A DNA stretch of 64,000 bases from Desulfomonilaceae bacterium (GTDB taxonomy: Bacteria > Desulfobacterota > Desulfomonilia > Desulfomonilales > Desulfomonilaceae): the NCBI GenBank assembly GCA_041662605.1, contig JBAZSD010000003.1:241575-305574 (forward strand), in the 5' to 3' direction. Made by a program: the position numbers and the translations under genes. Positions 8,955 through 19,008 of this stretch are shown here, piece by piece. The notes beneath the pieces were generated by a model. That model did not search any database, was not told the DNA's origin, and saw only the letters and a list, made by a program, of their open reading frames with translations. The stretch's first letter is position 1. Each line of letters starts with the position of its first letter.

Positions 8955-10049
8955 TTAATAATGTCCATTGACTTTCGAGGTCCATTCTGTCAACTGCCTG
9001 ATCTCTTCAAACACTCGGTCACTGGAGATACCGTCCAGGCATTTCTTGTCGTTACACACTGATTTGCGACATCCCAGGCATGGTAGATTTTCAACTCTCA
9101 CAACTCTGTGCCCCTCTCCGTACGGACCTACTTTCTCGGGGTCAGTTGGTCCAAAGAGAGCGACAACGTGTGTACCAAGAATTGCGGCCAGATGCATGGG
9201 GCCTGAATCCACCCCCACGTAGATCTGCGACGCTTTGATTAACGACGCGGCGCCTACCGGACTAAGACAACCTGCGGCGACCACTGGTCTGAGCTTCATC
9301 AGATTGACTATTTCCTCGACATAAGCTCGTTCTGAAGGCCCACCCCCAAAAATAACACTGCATTGTAGTTCTACAATTAATCTGTCCGCTAAATCAGCCC
9401 ATGCGCGTTTGTTCCAAAATTTGGTGGCCCAGCGTGTTCCGGGGTTGGCGTAAACGATACGATCAGACATGCCGAGCCCGCTTGAATCCATAAATGACTT
9501 GGCTTCTTGTTCTGCCCTATCTCCCAGAAAAAGTCGAAAATCGTCCGGATTGACCGATATTTTCAGAAAATCAGCGAAACAAAGCAACTGGTCCACAGCG
9601 TGGGGTTTATCGGAAGGCACCCTTACGTGATCCGACTGGAAAAATGTGTTCAGTTCTTTAGCCTCGGCGAAACCCAGTCTGAAAGATTTTGGATTCATGA
9701 CACTGATTAACCCACTTCTGAAAGAAGCGTGAAGATCCAGGATCAGATCGTAAGGTTTGGCGACAAATTTCCTTCTCAGGATCTTAAGCGAGCGAACAGT
9801 AGCTACAAAGGCGTGAAAATAGGCGCTTGTTCTCGCCGAAGGTTCGGATGTTGAGGGAATATCTATGGTTATAATTTCATCTATGAATGGATCAGGCTCC
9901 AGCAGGCCGGCAAGGCCCTTTTGAACAACCCATCCTATATAGCTGGTGGGATACCGGCGTTTTATCGCGTGAATCAATGGAAGAGCGTGAATCACGTCGC
10001 CCATAGAACTGGGCTTAATTATAAGAACCTTTTTATGATTCAGTTCCAT
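8955..10049 (-). CDS. Lipopolysaccharide heptosyltransferase (GT9 family)
   Basis: 364 residues. It starts with the GT9 N-terminal signature KPSSMGDVIHALPLIHAI, closer to heptosyltransferase I (WaaC) than II, and ends with the donor-binding region YVGVDSGPMHLAAILGT and ALFGPTDPEKVGPYG. The C-terminus has a cysteine group (CLGCRKSVCNDKKC) often seen in this family. The enzyme adds ADP-heptose to the Kdo-lipid A inner core at the cytoplasmic face of the inner membrane. The start overlaps lpxK by 17 bases, and it is the last gene of the lipid A/outer membrane operon. Whether it is heptosyltransferase I or another GT9 enzyme is undecided. Confidence 0.87.
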   Translation of the reverse strand: MELNHKKVLIIKPSSMGDVIHALPLIHAIKRRYPTSYIGWVVQKGLAGLLEPDPFIDEIITIDIPSTSEPSARTSAYFHAFVATVRSLKILRRKFVAKPYDLILDLHASFRSGLISVMNPKSFRLGFAEAKELNTFFQSDHVRVPSDKPHAVDQLLCFADFLKISVNPDDFRLFLGDRAEQEAKSFMDSSGLGMSDRIVYANPGTRWATKFWNKRAWADLADRLIVELQCSVIFGGGPSERAYVEEIVNLMKLRPVVAAGCLSPVGAASLIKASQIYVGVDSGPMHLAAILGTHVVALFGPTDPEKVGPYGEGHRVVRVENLPCLGCRKSVCNDKKCLDGISSDRVFEEIRQLTEWTSKVNGHY

Positions 10050-11088
10050 GGCTTCGCAGGACTTTGAGAATTTGGTTCATGAAAATTTCATCGTTCTCTA
10101 GCTGAATTCCTATTCTTAGAAATAAAACATCTTTCCTTGCCTGAAACTCAGGTCGCAGTTTTACCCAATCTTTCTCGGTAAATACCATCCATGCGCCTTT
10201 TGCAGCCTTGACTATTCGATCAAGATCTCTTGGATCAAAATTGTGATGATCCCGGTAAACAAGGTGATCCATAATGGACCATTCGAGTGATTGGGCCATT
10301 TTAATGAAGCGTTCCGGCGCGGCTATTCCCGACACCAACAATACGTTTTCGTTTTTTAAACTTTCAGGGACCATGCTACGACTAGAGTCTGCGCCATTGA
10401 GAGAAAGGGGAACGCTCTTGAATTTAAAGTGCTCTCTATGTGACAGAAAATTATGAATTCTCGGACAAACAACGTCCTGGTTCTGATTGACGACTATCAG
10501 ATCCGCCCGACTAAGGGCCGAAAACGGCTCACGAAGAATACCTAGAGGAAACATGTGATCTTCTTGCCCTGACAAAAGGACTATGTCGAGATCTCGTTTG
10601 AGTCTCAGATGCTGGAACCCGTCATCAAGAACCGCTACATCGCATTCCATATGTTCGGCGGCGAAAGTTACACACTGCAGCCTGTCGTGTCCGACCATTA
10701 CAGCGGCTTTTTGATCAACGCCACTGGCGATTAAAAAGGGCTCGTCTCCGACGAGAGTGGCGTTCACTTTTGGCCCCGAACTCCCAACATCCTTAACTAT
10801 AATATAATCGGTGGTGTACGAACCCTTATAGCCTCTGCTCACTACGCAGGGTCTGAACCCTTTCTCAACAAGTAGTTCAGTCACATACATTACAAACGGG
10901 GTCTTCCCGGTTCCCCCCATAGCTATGTTACCTATGGAAATCACAGGGATTGGAGCTTTGTAACTTCGTTTCCATTCAAGTTCATGAACTCGCCGCCACG
11001 CATACTGGATGATAAGATACATTCCTGCAGGGGCAGCGAGAAAAGGCGACGACGGCAGTCCTCGAAACCATCTTGAATGATCGGTCAT
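10033..11088 (-). CDS. lpxK: Tetraacyldisaccharide 4'-kinase
   Basis: 351 residues, the usual LpxK size. A short hydrophobic N-terminal segment (FLAAPAGMYLIIQYAW) anchors it to the inner membrane, followed by the P-loop IGNIAMGGTGKTPFV, the VSRGYKGSY block, GDEPFLIA, and the conserved DDGFQHLRLKRDLDIVL. It phosphorylates the 4' position of the tetraacyl disaccharide to give lipid IVA. It lies 9 bases after msbA and overlaps the heptosyltransferase gene, matching an msbA-lpxK-glycosyltransferase module. Confidence 0.96.
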   Translation of the reverse strand: MTDHSRWFRGLPSSPFLAAPAGMYLIIQYAWRRVHELEWKRSYKAPIPVISIGNIAMGGTGKTPFVMYVTELLVEKGFRPCVVSRGYKGSYTTDYIIVKDVGSSGPKVNATLVGDEPFLIASGVDQKAAVMVGHDRLQCVTFAAEHMECDVAVLDDGFQHLRLKRDLDIVLLSGQEDHMFPLGILREPFSALSRADLIVVNQNQDVVCPRIHNFLSHREHFKFKSVPLSLNGADSSRSMVPESLKNENVLLVSGIAAPERFIKMAQSLEWSIMDHLVYRDHHNFDPRDLDRIVKAAKGAWMVFTEKDWVKLRPEFQARKDVLFLRIGIQLENDEIFMNQILKVLRSHGTES

Positions 11089-11097
11089 TGTGTTATT

Positions 11098-12837
11098 CTA
11101 GTTGGGCATCTCTCTGTGCGAGCTAGCAAACTGCAGGTGATAGAGTCTTGCGAATTCTCCATTCAGGGCGAGCAATTCATCATGGGAACCCTGCTCAACT
11201 ATCGTTCCGTGGGACATGACATAGATTCGATCCACATTCTTAATTGTAGACAACCGATGGGCTACCACAAGTGTGGCTCTACCTTTCATGAGCCCTTCCA
11301 ATGCGGCCTGTACGGATTTTTCGGAGTCCGAATCCAGGTTTGATGTAGCTTCGTCGAGAATCAGAATAGGCGGGTTCTTCAATAGGGCCCTGGCTATAGC
11401 TACTCTTTGACGTTCACCACCTGAGAGCTTAATACCGTTTTCCCCTATGAGACTATCATAGCCTTCCGGTTGCGCCATGATAAAGTCATGGGCATGCGCG
11501 GCTTTGGCCGCTTCTATGACCATGTCCAAAGGCAAATCCGGTCTCCCGTAGGCTATGTTATTACGAATGGTGTCATCGAAAAGAATAGTCTGCTGAGTTA
11601 CTATACCTATTTTCTCACGCAAAGATTTTTGGGTAATCCGCCGGACGTCTGTCCCGTCAACAAGAACACACCCGGACGTTGGGTCATAAAACCGTGGCGC
11701 AAGATCCAGTAATGTACTCTTGCCTACCCCGCTTTCACCCACTATCGCTATCGCTTCACCAGGGTTCACTACGAAATTGATGTCTTTGAGCACCTGGGTA
11801 GAATCATAAGAGAAACTGACATCTTTAAATTCGACCTTGCCCGATATTTCACCTAGATGAACAGCGTCGGGAGCATCCTGAACTTCAGGCGCCGTATCCA
11901 GCAGACTGAAAATCCTCTCTCCGGCGGTTAGGCCTTCCTGCAAAGTGTTGTTAACTTCGCTGACACGTTTGATGGGTTCATACAGCATTACAAGAGCCGC
12001 CATAAAAGAAAAAAAGGTCCCCTGCGTGGATTCCCCGTTGATGACTTGATATCCTCCGTAGGTGACGATAGCGCAAACCCCGAAACCACCGAGCGCTTCC
12101 ATCACGGGATTTGACATGGCTCGAACCTTGAACCTGCGCATGAATGCGTTAAACAGCGTGTCATTCACCTCAGCAAACCGTTTGCGTTCATAATCCTCCA
12201 TTGCGAAGGCCTTAACAATCCTGATGCCTGTGATGGTCTCATTGAGTCTTTCCGTAATATCCTCAAGAGACACCAACATCCGTCTGGAATATCGCTTCAT
12301 TCGGCGGCCGAAATTCAATAGAGGGTAGATGGCCAGTGGAAAAATCACCATCGCGATAAGCGCCAGTTTAAGGTCCCGGAAAAATACCACCGCCACGAGA
12401 CAGATCACCGTCAAGGTGTCACGGGCTATACCGGTAATTGCGCTGGTAAGCGCTCCCTGAACCATTGTGACGTCATTGTTCATTCTGGAGAGCAACTCTC
12501 CTGTAGAATGCCTGACAAAAAAGCCGACGGACATGTTTTCAAGTTTACAGAACATTTCTTGCCGAAGATCACGGATAACGCTTTGACCTATAAACGCCAT
12601 GAGGTAATACTGACCGAAATCGCAAAAGCCTTTGATAATATAGACCGAAGCCACTACTATCGGGATTAGCATCAGCATCCGCATATTTTTCTCGAAGAAG
12701 ATGTCGTCTAAGGCAGGTTTTACCAGGTAAGCGAGAGAAGCGGTAAGGACAGCCACACCTAGCATACAGAGACTAGCCAGGCACAACTTGGCGACGTATG
12801 GGGTCAAATATTTCAGTAGTCTTTTGTAAACCGCCAC
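11098..12837 (-). CDS. msbA: Lipid A export ABC transporter, MsbA type
   Basis: 579 residues, a half-transporter with six transmembrane helices (about 1-310) fused to a nucleotide-binding domain. Visible motifs: Walker A GESGVGKST, signature LSGGERQRVAIARALL, Walker B ILILDEATSNLD, and H-loop VVAHRLST. It flips lipid A-core from the inner to the outer leaflet of the inner membrane as a homodimer. Its place between lpxI and lpxK supports MsbA over other exporters of this family. There is a 116-base gap from lpxI. Confidence 0.93.
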   Translation of the reverse strand: MAVYKRLLKYLTPYVAKLCLASLCMLGVAVLTASLAYLVKPALDDIFFEKNMRMLMLIPIVVASVYIIKGFCDFGQYYLMAFIGQSVIRDLRQEMFCKLENMSVGFFVRHSTGELLSRMNNDVTMVQGALTSAITGIARDTLTVICLVAVVFFRDLKLALIAMVIFPLAIYPLLNFGRRMKRYSRRMLVSLEDITERLNETITGIRIVKAFAMEDYERKRFAEVNDTLFNAFMRRFKVRAMSNPVMEALGGFGVCAIVTYGGYQVINGESTQGTFFSFMAALVMLYEPIKRVSEVNNTLQEGLTAGERIFSLLDTAPEVQDAPDAVHLGEISGKVEFKDVSFSYDSTQVLKDINFVVNPGEAIAIVGESGVGKSTLLDLAPRFYDPTSGCVLVDGTDVRRITQKSLREKIGIVTQQTILFDDTIRNNIAYGRPDLPLDMVIEAAKAAHAHDFIMAQPEGYDSLIGENGIKLSGGERQRVAIARALLKNPPILILDEATSNLDSDSEKSVQAALEGLMKGRATLVVAHRLSTIKNVDRIYVMSHGTIVEQGSHDELLALNGEFARLYHLQFASSHREMPN

Positions 12838-12953
12838 TTTATAAGCCTCGTCACAATGAAACTGTTCTGAAAATGACTTGAATATCTAACCTAGTCAGGG
12901 ATAAAGAGGCAAGTAATCATTATGGGGACAACAAATGTCGGGAGAGCAGTTCT

Positions 12954-13784
12954 CTACGTTATGGGTCCCGAGGGAGGAATTCCCATGATGCAAATTCTGG
13001 CCTCATCGGCCATACGAATCGTATCTTCCGGATCCGCTATCATGGTCTTGCCAACTTCGACCGCCAACAATTTGGCGCCCGCAGTAATCATATTTCTAAC
13101 AGTTGAAGGGCCTATCCCTGGAACGTCAAAGCGCATGTCCTGATTGGGTTTAGCCATCTTGACAACTATCGAGTTTGGTATATTGAGCGCTCCCGCCCTC
13201 AATATGGCTTTGTCAGTGCCTTCTATAGCTTCCACAACGATCACGGCTCTATTCTTGACGACAACCGTCTGACCGATGTCAAGCGCGCCGATAGCCAGCG
13301 CCATGTCACGACCGAAAAGAACGTCTTCCATTTGATGCTTGGAAGGTTTTTTTCGTGTAAGGACGCCTTCGGCAGCCATAAGATTAGAAGCCCACAGAGT
13401 AATACTGTCAATGGTTATATCTTCTCTCCCAAGCTCATCAGCTATAGCTGCAAGTACGGTGTCGTCCCGCCAGTCAGTCAGGGAACGAATCACCCGGATT
13501 GCTCTGCGATCCGGACGAAGGTTCCACAAACGCAGCAAATTGCTCTTGTCTATTTTACCGGCCATTACCACTCGATTGATCGAGCTTTGCTTAAGGAGCT
13601 TGATGGCCTTATCAAGTTGTCCCAATTTCAACCAATGGACCTTGATCGCAATCTGTTCAATTTCCCGATTCGTAAATCCATCAAACGCTAGAACTACTGG
13701 ATCAAAACCTCTTTCACAGGCTTCTTTAGTGATACGTAACGGAAGATCCCCGGCTCCGGCGATAACGCCGATGTTCGAAGGCAT
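12954..13784 (-). CDS. lpxI: UDP-2,3-diacylglucosamine diphosphatase, LpxI type
   Basis: 276 residues. It begins IGVIAGAGDLPLRITKEA and continues with KLGQLDKAIKLLKQ, VVMAGKIDKSN and the C-terminal domain QTVVVKNRAVIVVEAIEGTD, KMAKPNQDMRFDVPGIGPST, all typical of DUF1009/LpxI. It hydrolyses UDP-2,3-diacylglucosamine to lipid X, doing the step that LpxH does in enterics. It starts on the last base of lpxA (1-base overlap). Confidence 0.95.
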   Translation of the reverse strand: MPSNIGVIAGAGDLPLRITKEACERGFDPVVLAFDGFTNREIEQIAIKVHWLKLGQLDKAIKLLKQSSINRVVMAGKIDKSNLLRLWNLRPDRRAIRVIRSLTDWRDDTVLAAIADELGREDITIDSITLWASNLMAAEGVLTRKKPSKHQMEDVLFGRDMALAIGALDIGQTVVVKNRAVIVVEAIEGTDKAILRAGALNIPNSIVVKMAKPNQDMRFDVPGIGPSTVRNMITAGAKLLAVEVGKTMIADPEDTIRMADEARICIMGIPPSGPIT

Positions 13785-14587
13785 CAGTTTTTCCTGAACG
13801 CATGACGACTAAGGGAAACCCTGGCTGGTCCTCTCTTGGAGGTGGCCAGGAAATCAGCAAAATGCAGAGCCTCCGGAGTATCTGACATTTCTTCACGAAT
13901 TCTTCTGACCGCCTCGTCGAGTCTCAATGATGAGCGCAACGCAATCTTGAAAGCTCTCTTCAGAGTCCTGATCGTCTGAGGAGAAAACCCATTTCTCCGC
14001 AAACCGACTTCGTTCAAACCATATACATAGATTCGCGACCCTGAGGCCAAAGTGTAGGGTGGGACATCCTTCGCAACTCCTGAAACTCCTCCTACAAGGG
14101 CGAATTCTCCAATTCTGACAAACTGATGAACCGCTACTATGCCGCCAAGAATCGCCTTCCTGCCTATTTCAATATGGCCTCCCAAATGAGCGGAGTTAGC
14201 CATTATCACGCCTTCACCCAAGATGCAGTCGTGCGCCACATGACAGTAGGCCATCAAATAACATCCATCACCGATTCTCGTGACTCCTTTTCCCCTAATT
14301 GTGCCTCTATGTATAGTCACAAACTCACGGATGAGACAACCTTTACCGATTTCGACACGAGTATCTTCACCACTATAAGAGAGATCCTGAGGCGGAGCGC
14401 CGATTGACGCAAACTGGTATATCTGGGTTTTTACGTCAATCGTGGTGTTGCCTTCTATCACTACGTGCGGGCCTATTTGGACTTCGGCGCCGATTTTGGT
14501 CTTCGCCCCGATAATCGAAAAGGCGCCAATAGACGCTGTGGGATCAACAACAGCCCCGGGATCAATTATAGCTGTAGGGTGAATCAT
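13784..14587 (-). CDS. lpxA: UDP-N-acetylglucosamine acyltransferase
   Basis: 267 residues. The N-terminal two thirds is a left-handed beta-helix of hexapeptide repeats (IGAFSIIGAKTKIGAEVQIG); the catalytic histidine lies in YCHVAHDCILGEG, equivalent to His125 of E. coli LpxA. The C-terminal helical cap starts near EVGLRRNGFSPQTI. First committed acylation of lipid A synthesis, cytoplasmic homotrimer. Its start overlaps the lpxD stop by 4 bases. No fabZ lies between lpxD and lpxA, unlike many proteobacterial clusters. Confidence 0.97.
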   Translation of the reverse strand: MIHPTAIIDPGAVVDPTASIGAFSIIGAKTKIGAEVQIGPHVVIEGNTTIDVKTQIYQFASIGAPPQDLSYSGEDTRVEIGKGCLIREFVTIHRGTIRGKGVTRIGDGCYLMAYCHVAHDCILGEGVIMANSAHLGGHIEIGRKAILGGIVAVHQFVRIGEFALVGGVSGVAKDVPPYTLASGSRIYVYGLNEVGLRRNGFSPQTIRTLKRAFKIALRSSLRLDEAVRRIREEMSDTPEALHFADFLATSKRGPARVSLSRHAFRKN

Positions 14588-15648
14588 TCTTTTTCCTTAG
14601 GATTCTGTGACACAATACGTTCCAGATTTCTTATTCTTTCAAGCAGTTCCGGCAAACGTTTAAAAAGCGACTGGACCCGCAAGAATATTTTGTGAGGCAT
14701 CGCAGGAATAGAGCCAGCCATTACCGACCCATTCGGAACATTTCTGTAGATTCCCACGCGCGTCGCCAGAATCACTCCATCGCCCACTCTGACATGGTCT
14801 CTGACACCAACCTGCCCACCTACCATTCCAAAAGATCCAATTGAGGAGCTTCCAGCTACCCCTACCTGAGAAGCGATAACCGTTCCTTCCCCTATGCTGA
14901 CGTTGTGCGCTATTTGAACAAGGTTGTCGATTTTTGCGCCCTTGCATATAGTGGTGACCCCGGCAAGGCCTCTGTCAATCGCCGTCAATGCCCCTATTTC
15001 CACATCGTCCTGAATTTCCACTGACCCGCTATGAAACTTCTTAATGTTTATCGGACGACCGTTTGCATCCAGATCACGAGCAAAACCAAAGCCATCCGAT
15101 CCGATGACCGCTCCAGCATGGATGATAACGCGAGAACCGATTTTGACATCGCGATAAATGGTTACATTGGGAAATATTACCGTGTCCCTACCAATTGTGA
15201 CTCCCTCACCGACCACGGAGTTAGAACCGATAGTTGAACCTTCACCGATCACAGAGTTGGCTCCGATCACAGCGAAAGGATCCACGGAAACGCCTTCCGA
15301 GATAACCGCAGACTGATGCACCGACGCGTCGCCAGAAATTGAGACGTCTTTTCTCCGCACATAGCTGTAGAACAGAGCTGTAAGTCTTGCAAAGTCAGCT
15401 TCCGGGTTTCTGGATCTTATAAAAGGTCGCCCCGGAGGTCCAAGGTTATGAGGAACCAAAACGGCTCCAGCCTTGCTGGCTTCAAGCGCTGCCAGAAACT
15501 TGGCGTCCGCCACGTAAGAAACGTCGTTCTCTGAGGCGAACTCCAAAGGTTTGGCCCCAGAGATCTCCGGCCCTGTAACCTCAGATGACTCACAGCCAAG
15601 AAAATCCGCTATTTCTCTTAAAGTGAGCGTCATCGAAGATATTTCCAA
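14584..15648 (-). CDS. lpxD: UDP-3-O-acylglucosamine N-acyltransferase
   Basis: 354 residues. The N-terminal uridine-binding domain has ISGAKPLEFASENDVSYV, followed by the hexapeptide-repeat helix, with IGSDGFGFARD and the catalytic histidine region QIAHNVSIGEGTVIASQVG, and a C-terminal helix (LFKRLPELLERIRNLERIV). It adds the N-linked acyl chain in the third step of lipid A synthesis. It follows the skp gene by 2 bases and overlaps lpxA by 4. Confidence 0.97.
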   Translation of the reverse strand: MEISSMTLTLREIADFLGCESSEVTGPEISGAKPLEFASENDVSYVADAKFLAALEASKAGAVLVPHNLGPPGRPFIRSRNPEADFARLTALFYSYVRRKDVSISGDASVHQSAVISEGVSVDPFAVIGANSVIGEGSTIGSNSVVGEGVTIGRDTVIFPNVTIYRDVKIGSRVIIHAGAVIGSDGFGFARDLDANGRPINIKKFHSGSVEIQDDVEIGALTAIDRGLAGVTTICKGAKIDNLVQIAHNVSIGEGTVIASQVGVAGSSSIGSFGMVGGQVGVRDHVRVGDGVILATRVGIYRNVPNGSVMAGSIPAMPHKIFLRVQSLFKRLPELLERIRNLERIVSQNPKEKE

Positions 15649-15650
15649 CC

Positions 15651-16244
15651 CTATTTGGGAGCTTTCGGTTTAGGGCCCGCTGCCGGCTTGCTTTTGTCTG
15701 CCGCTGCCGGTTTCGTTGGAGCGCTGGCGTCATAAATTTTTACGACTTCATCCGTGATGTCCAAGGAATCATCCGCTGCGAGAATTGCGCTAGTAGAATT
15801 AAGAATCAGCGAAAGCTTTTTTTGTTTACGCACATCGCCAATTATTTTTACAAGATCGCGCATCATCGTCTCATCCAAAGCTCGAGCCTCATTTTGCAGC
15901 TCAGTCTCGGCCTGCTTCTGAGCTAGTTTCAATTCCATCTCTTTCATGCCGATTTCTTTTATCTTCTCGTTACGGGTATCTTCCTTCAACATCGGTCCCT
16001 GCTTTTGAAGTTGCTCGGTAAGAGCTTTAAGCTCATTTTGCTTTTTTTCAAGGCCGGTCCGTTTGATGTTGTTCAGTTCAGAGAAGTGTTTTTGCATTTC
16101 CTGAATACGTTTGGACTTCGCCTGGAACTGCTGCAAGTCCACAAAAGCGATAGTAAGTGGCGCCTGAGCCAAGCATGTTCCAAAGGCCAAAGAAAGAATT
16201 AGCATAGCGATCGACAAACTGATCAAGGTCCTGTGACGGGTCAT
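15651..16244 (-). CDS. skp: Periplasmic OMP chaperone, OmpH/Skp family
   Basis: 197 residues with a signal peptide (about 1-26; SLAFGTCLAQA), a short strand LTIAFVDLQQFQAKS, and a long charged coiled coil (about 40-120) forming the Skp tentacles, then a conserved ILNSTSAILAADDSLDIT end. The tail is lysine/proline/alanine rich (KPAAADKSKPAAGPKPKAPK). It keeps unfolded outer membrane proteins soluble for BamA. It lies between bamA (94 bases) and lpxD (2 bases), the textbook order. Confidence 0.92.
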   Translation of the reverse strand: MTRHRTLISLSIAMLILSLAFGTCLAQAPLTIAFVDLQQFQAKSKRIQEMQKHFSELNNIKRTGLEKKQNELKALTEQLQKQGPMLKEDTRNEKIKEIGMKEMELKLAQKQAETELQNEARALDETMMRDLVKIIGDVRKQKKLSLILNSTSAILAADDSLDITDEVVKIYDASAPTKPAAADKSKPAAGPKPKAPK

Positions 16245-16338
16245 GGATTAGACTCCTTTCGAGTTTCTATTCTTGTATTTAGATCAAGGGTTAATAAACG
16301 AATCAATAGACCGGTTTCAATCTAGGTGTGATTCTTTA

Positions 16339-19008
16339 TCAGAATAGTTGGCCCATAGCAAAAGCAAATGCGCCAGGATCTTCACCTTTTTGGGGATTAA
16401 TTTTCCACCCATATTCTATTCTAAGCGGCCCCATGGGGGATACCCATCTTATACCTACGCCGACTCCGGCTTTAACATCCGTCATAAATGGACTATTGCA
16501 GACATTCCAGGCGTTTCCTATGTCGAAGAATGTCACGCCATTAAGTTTTAGCCTTTCTACCAAAGGAAACAAGCACTCTACGTTTGAAAACATAGCCCTG
16601 TCTCCGCCCATTATATTTCCATAACGATCCCGGGGACCAATTTCCCCGGCCTTGTACCCCCTAATGCTCTGAATACCTCCGAGTAGTATTCGTCGATCAA
16701 AAGGTATCGGATCGTTGCCAGATTCCATTAACATCGAGGCGTTGGCCCGGAACTTCAGCACTGCCTTCCAAAATAGTGACTTGTAGTAGATACCCTCAGA
16801 GTAATAACTGGAAAACGCAACGTCTCCGCCAAATCCTGACAATCGCGCCCCGAGAGTAAGTTTTGTGCCTGCCGTAGGAATAACCGAATTGTTTCTGGTG
16901 TCCCTACCAATGTTGAAAGAAAGGGAGTTCTCAGAGATATTAAGGTATTTCGCCGCGTTAGCATGGTAGCTCGCGTAATATGCTACTATAGACTGTGCGA
17001 ACATCCCTTGAAAGCCTGACAGTTTGCTTGAATCTCTGGCAATCCCCGTGGACATCGACCACAGGCCGTATAGAGGATAAGACAGGAATAAACTTCCTCC
17101 ATTACTGTCGCGGACATAGTTCTGCTCACCCTGGACAGCTTGATAACCCTTGATACTACCTGTTACAGGATAGTCAAAAATCCATGGATATGTGAGCGAA
17201 CCCTCGTAGTTACTTCTACGGGCCGAGAGATTTGCCTTGGCGTTGGCGACTATGCCCATACCAAAGAGATTCCTCTCCTTGAGATCAACATTTCCCATGG
17301 CTCCGTCCTGTGACGAATATCCTAGACCCGCAGCGAGAGATCCGGTCTTTTTCTCTATTACTTCAACGGTTACGTTCATCGTATCGGGCCGAGACCCTGG
17401 CGCCGTTTTCAACTTTACGGCTTCAAAGAAATCCATTCCCTCAAGATTGCTCTTCGTCGCTTCGAAGTTGTCAGCGTTGTAAACATCTCCCTCTGCTATC
17501 ATCAACGCTCGTCTGATTATTTTGTCCCTGGTTCTGTCATTACCGACAATATCGACCCTTTCAATGGTTATTTTTTCACCTTTAGTGATCTTGAAAGTCA
17601 GGTCGATAAAATCGTGCTTGTCGTTAATCTTCTGAAGAGGCTCGACATCAGCGTAAGCATAGCCAAGGTTATTGTATAATTTCGTTATTGTTTTGATATC
17701 GTCTGCGAGAGCGGACCTTTTGAACCATGTATGCGGTTTGCACTGCAGCATATCTTTTAGCTGTTCGGCCGGTACTATCAGATCACCTTCTACTTCGACT
17801 TTTCTAATCTGGAAACGGTTTCCTTCTCTAATAGGGTAAGTAACTTTAACTCTGCCGTCCTTTATTTCTATTTTTGGAGCGCCAACCTGGACGTTGATAA
17901 AACCATTTTCCAAATAATAGGCGATAATTCGCATACGGTTTTCTTCAAGTTTTTCCCTCGTAAATGAACCGGATTCATCCAGAAACCAGAACCAGCTTTT
18001 CTCCTTGATGTTCATAATCTTCTTGATGTCTTTGTCCGTCAATTTGGAGCGACCTTCCAAATCTATATCAGTCAGATAACTTTTGGTCCCCTCATCAATC
18101 TTGAAGGTCAGGCTTGCCTCATTAGGAGAGAGTTCTTTTATTTCATAATCAATTTTTGGCTGGTAATAACCCTCCTTCTCGTACATCTGTTTGATTTTCG
18201 CCACGTCATCTCTGATTTTCTGAACACTCTCAACTGTAAACGATTTGGTCGTCAGGGCGTCAAGGATTTCGTCTTTGGTAAAAACCTTGTTCCCTTCAAT
18301 ATTGATGGTCTTGATGGAAGGCCTTTCTTTTACCGTCACATAAAGGTCCATCTCGCCTTTAGGATTTTCTTCCGCTTTAATCTGGACATCATCAAAATAA
18401 CCCATAGAGTATATTTCTCTGATATCATCGCTCAATCGGCTCTTAGCAAAAGGGGACCCTGTTTTCATTTCCATTTTATTGAGAATGGCTTCCCGCTGGA
18501 TCCTCTTGTTACCCTCAATCTTGATTTCTCCAACCTTGGGTCTATTTAAGACAGTGCCACCGATTTCATTGGAAATTTCCTTCATTTTGCCGGCTAGATC
18601 GTGGAAATCCCGACCGGTAGCGGAGAAAAACCTCGGTTTAGCCCCTGATTCGGCCATAACCACATAGACTTCAAGCGACAGTCCATCTTCAAGCTGAGAA
18701 ACCGTCCCCCAAATAGCGGCCTGCGCTCCGGCTTTTTCTGATATCCTTATAAGGCGTTGCGGGTCGACTTTCTTTTCTTGAATTGCGGAAATAAACGGCG
18801 TCCCCGAGATTACTTCAATATCTCCATCCCTGGTTAACTCAGCGGCTAACGCGCCGGCTAATTCATTATTGAAATCTTGCGCCTTGATTCCTTTCGTCAC
18901 CATCTTGAAAGGAAAGACAAGGATCTTGTCTACTTTTTTTGCTTGGGAATCAGTTGAGACAATTACAAAAGAAATAATGATAGCAAAAAATAGAAAAGCC
19001 CTCTTCAT
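16339..19008 (-). CDS. bamA: Outer membrane protein assembly factor BamA
   Basis: 889 residues with a signal peptide (about 1-23). Residues about 25-160 are an extra domain before the POTRA repeats (KILVFPFKMVTKGIKAQDF..., IWGTVSQLEDGLSLEVYVV), resembling the TolB-N/FlgO-like additions of deltaproteobacterial BamA. Five POTRA domains follow from about 163 (IKIEGNKRIQREAILNKM; INIEGNKVFTKDEIL; VDIVGNDRTRDKIIRRAL) and then the 16-strand barrel with the VRGF-like motif IRGYKAGEIGPRD. The final residue is Phe (FAFAMGQLF), the outer-membrane signal. It inserts beta-barrel proteins. It overlaps lolD by 4 bases. Confidence 0.96.
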   Translation of the reverse strand: MKRAFLFFAIIISFVIVSTDSQAKKVDKILVFPFKMVTKGIKAQDFNNELAGALAAELTRDGDIEVISGTPFISAIQEKKVDPQRLIRISEKAGAQAAIWGTVSQLEDGLSLEVYVVMAESGAKPRFFSATGRDFHDLAGKMKEISNEIGGTVLNRPKVGEIKIEGNKRIQREAILNKMEMKTGSPFAKSRLSDDIREIYSMGYFDDVQIKAEENPKGEMDLYVTVKERPSIKTINIEGNKVFTKDEILDALTTKSFTVESVQKIRDDVAKIKQMYEKEGYYQPKIDYEIKELSPNEASLTFKIDEGTKSYLTDIDLEGRSKLTDKDIKKIMNIKEKSWFWFLDESGSFTREKLEENRMRIIAYYLENGFINVQVGAPKIEIKDGRVKVTYPIREGNRFQIRKVEVEGDLIVPAEQLKDMLQCKPHTWFKRSALADDIKTITKLYNNLGYAYADVEPLQKINDKHDFIDLTFKITKGEKITIERVDIVGNDRTRDKIIRRALMIAEGDVYNADNFEATKSNLEGMDFFEAVKLKTAPGSRPDTMNVTVEVIEKKTGSLAAGLGYSSQDGAMGNVDLKERNLFGMGIVANAKANLSARRSNYEGSLTYPWIFDYPVTGSIKGYQAVQGEQNYVRDSNGGSLFLSYPLYGLWSMSTGIARDSSKLSGFQGMFAQSIVAYYASYHANAAKYLNISENSLSFNIGRDTRNNSVIPTAGTKLTLGARLSGFGGDVAFSSYYSEGIYYKSLFWKAVLKFRANASMLMESGNDPIPFDRRILLGGIQSIRGYKAGEIGPRDRYGNIMGGDRAMFSNVECLFPLVERLKLNGVTFFDIGNAWNVCNSPFMTDVKAGVGVGIRWVSPMGPLRIEYGWKINPQKGEDPGAFAFAMGQLF

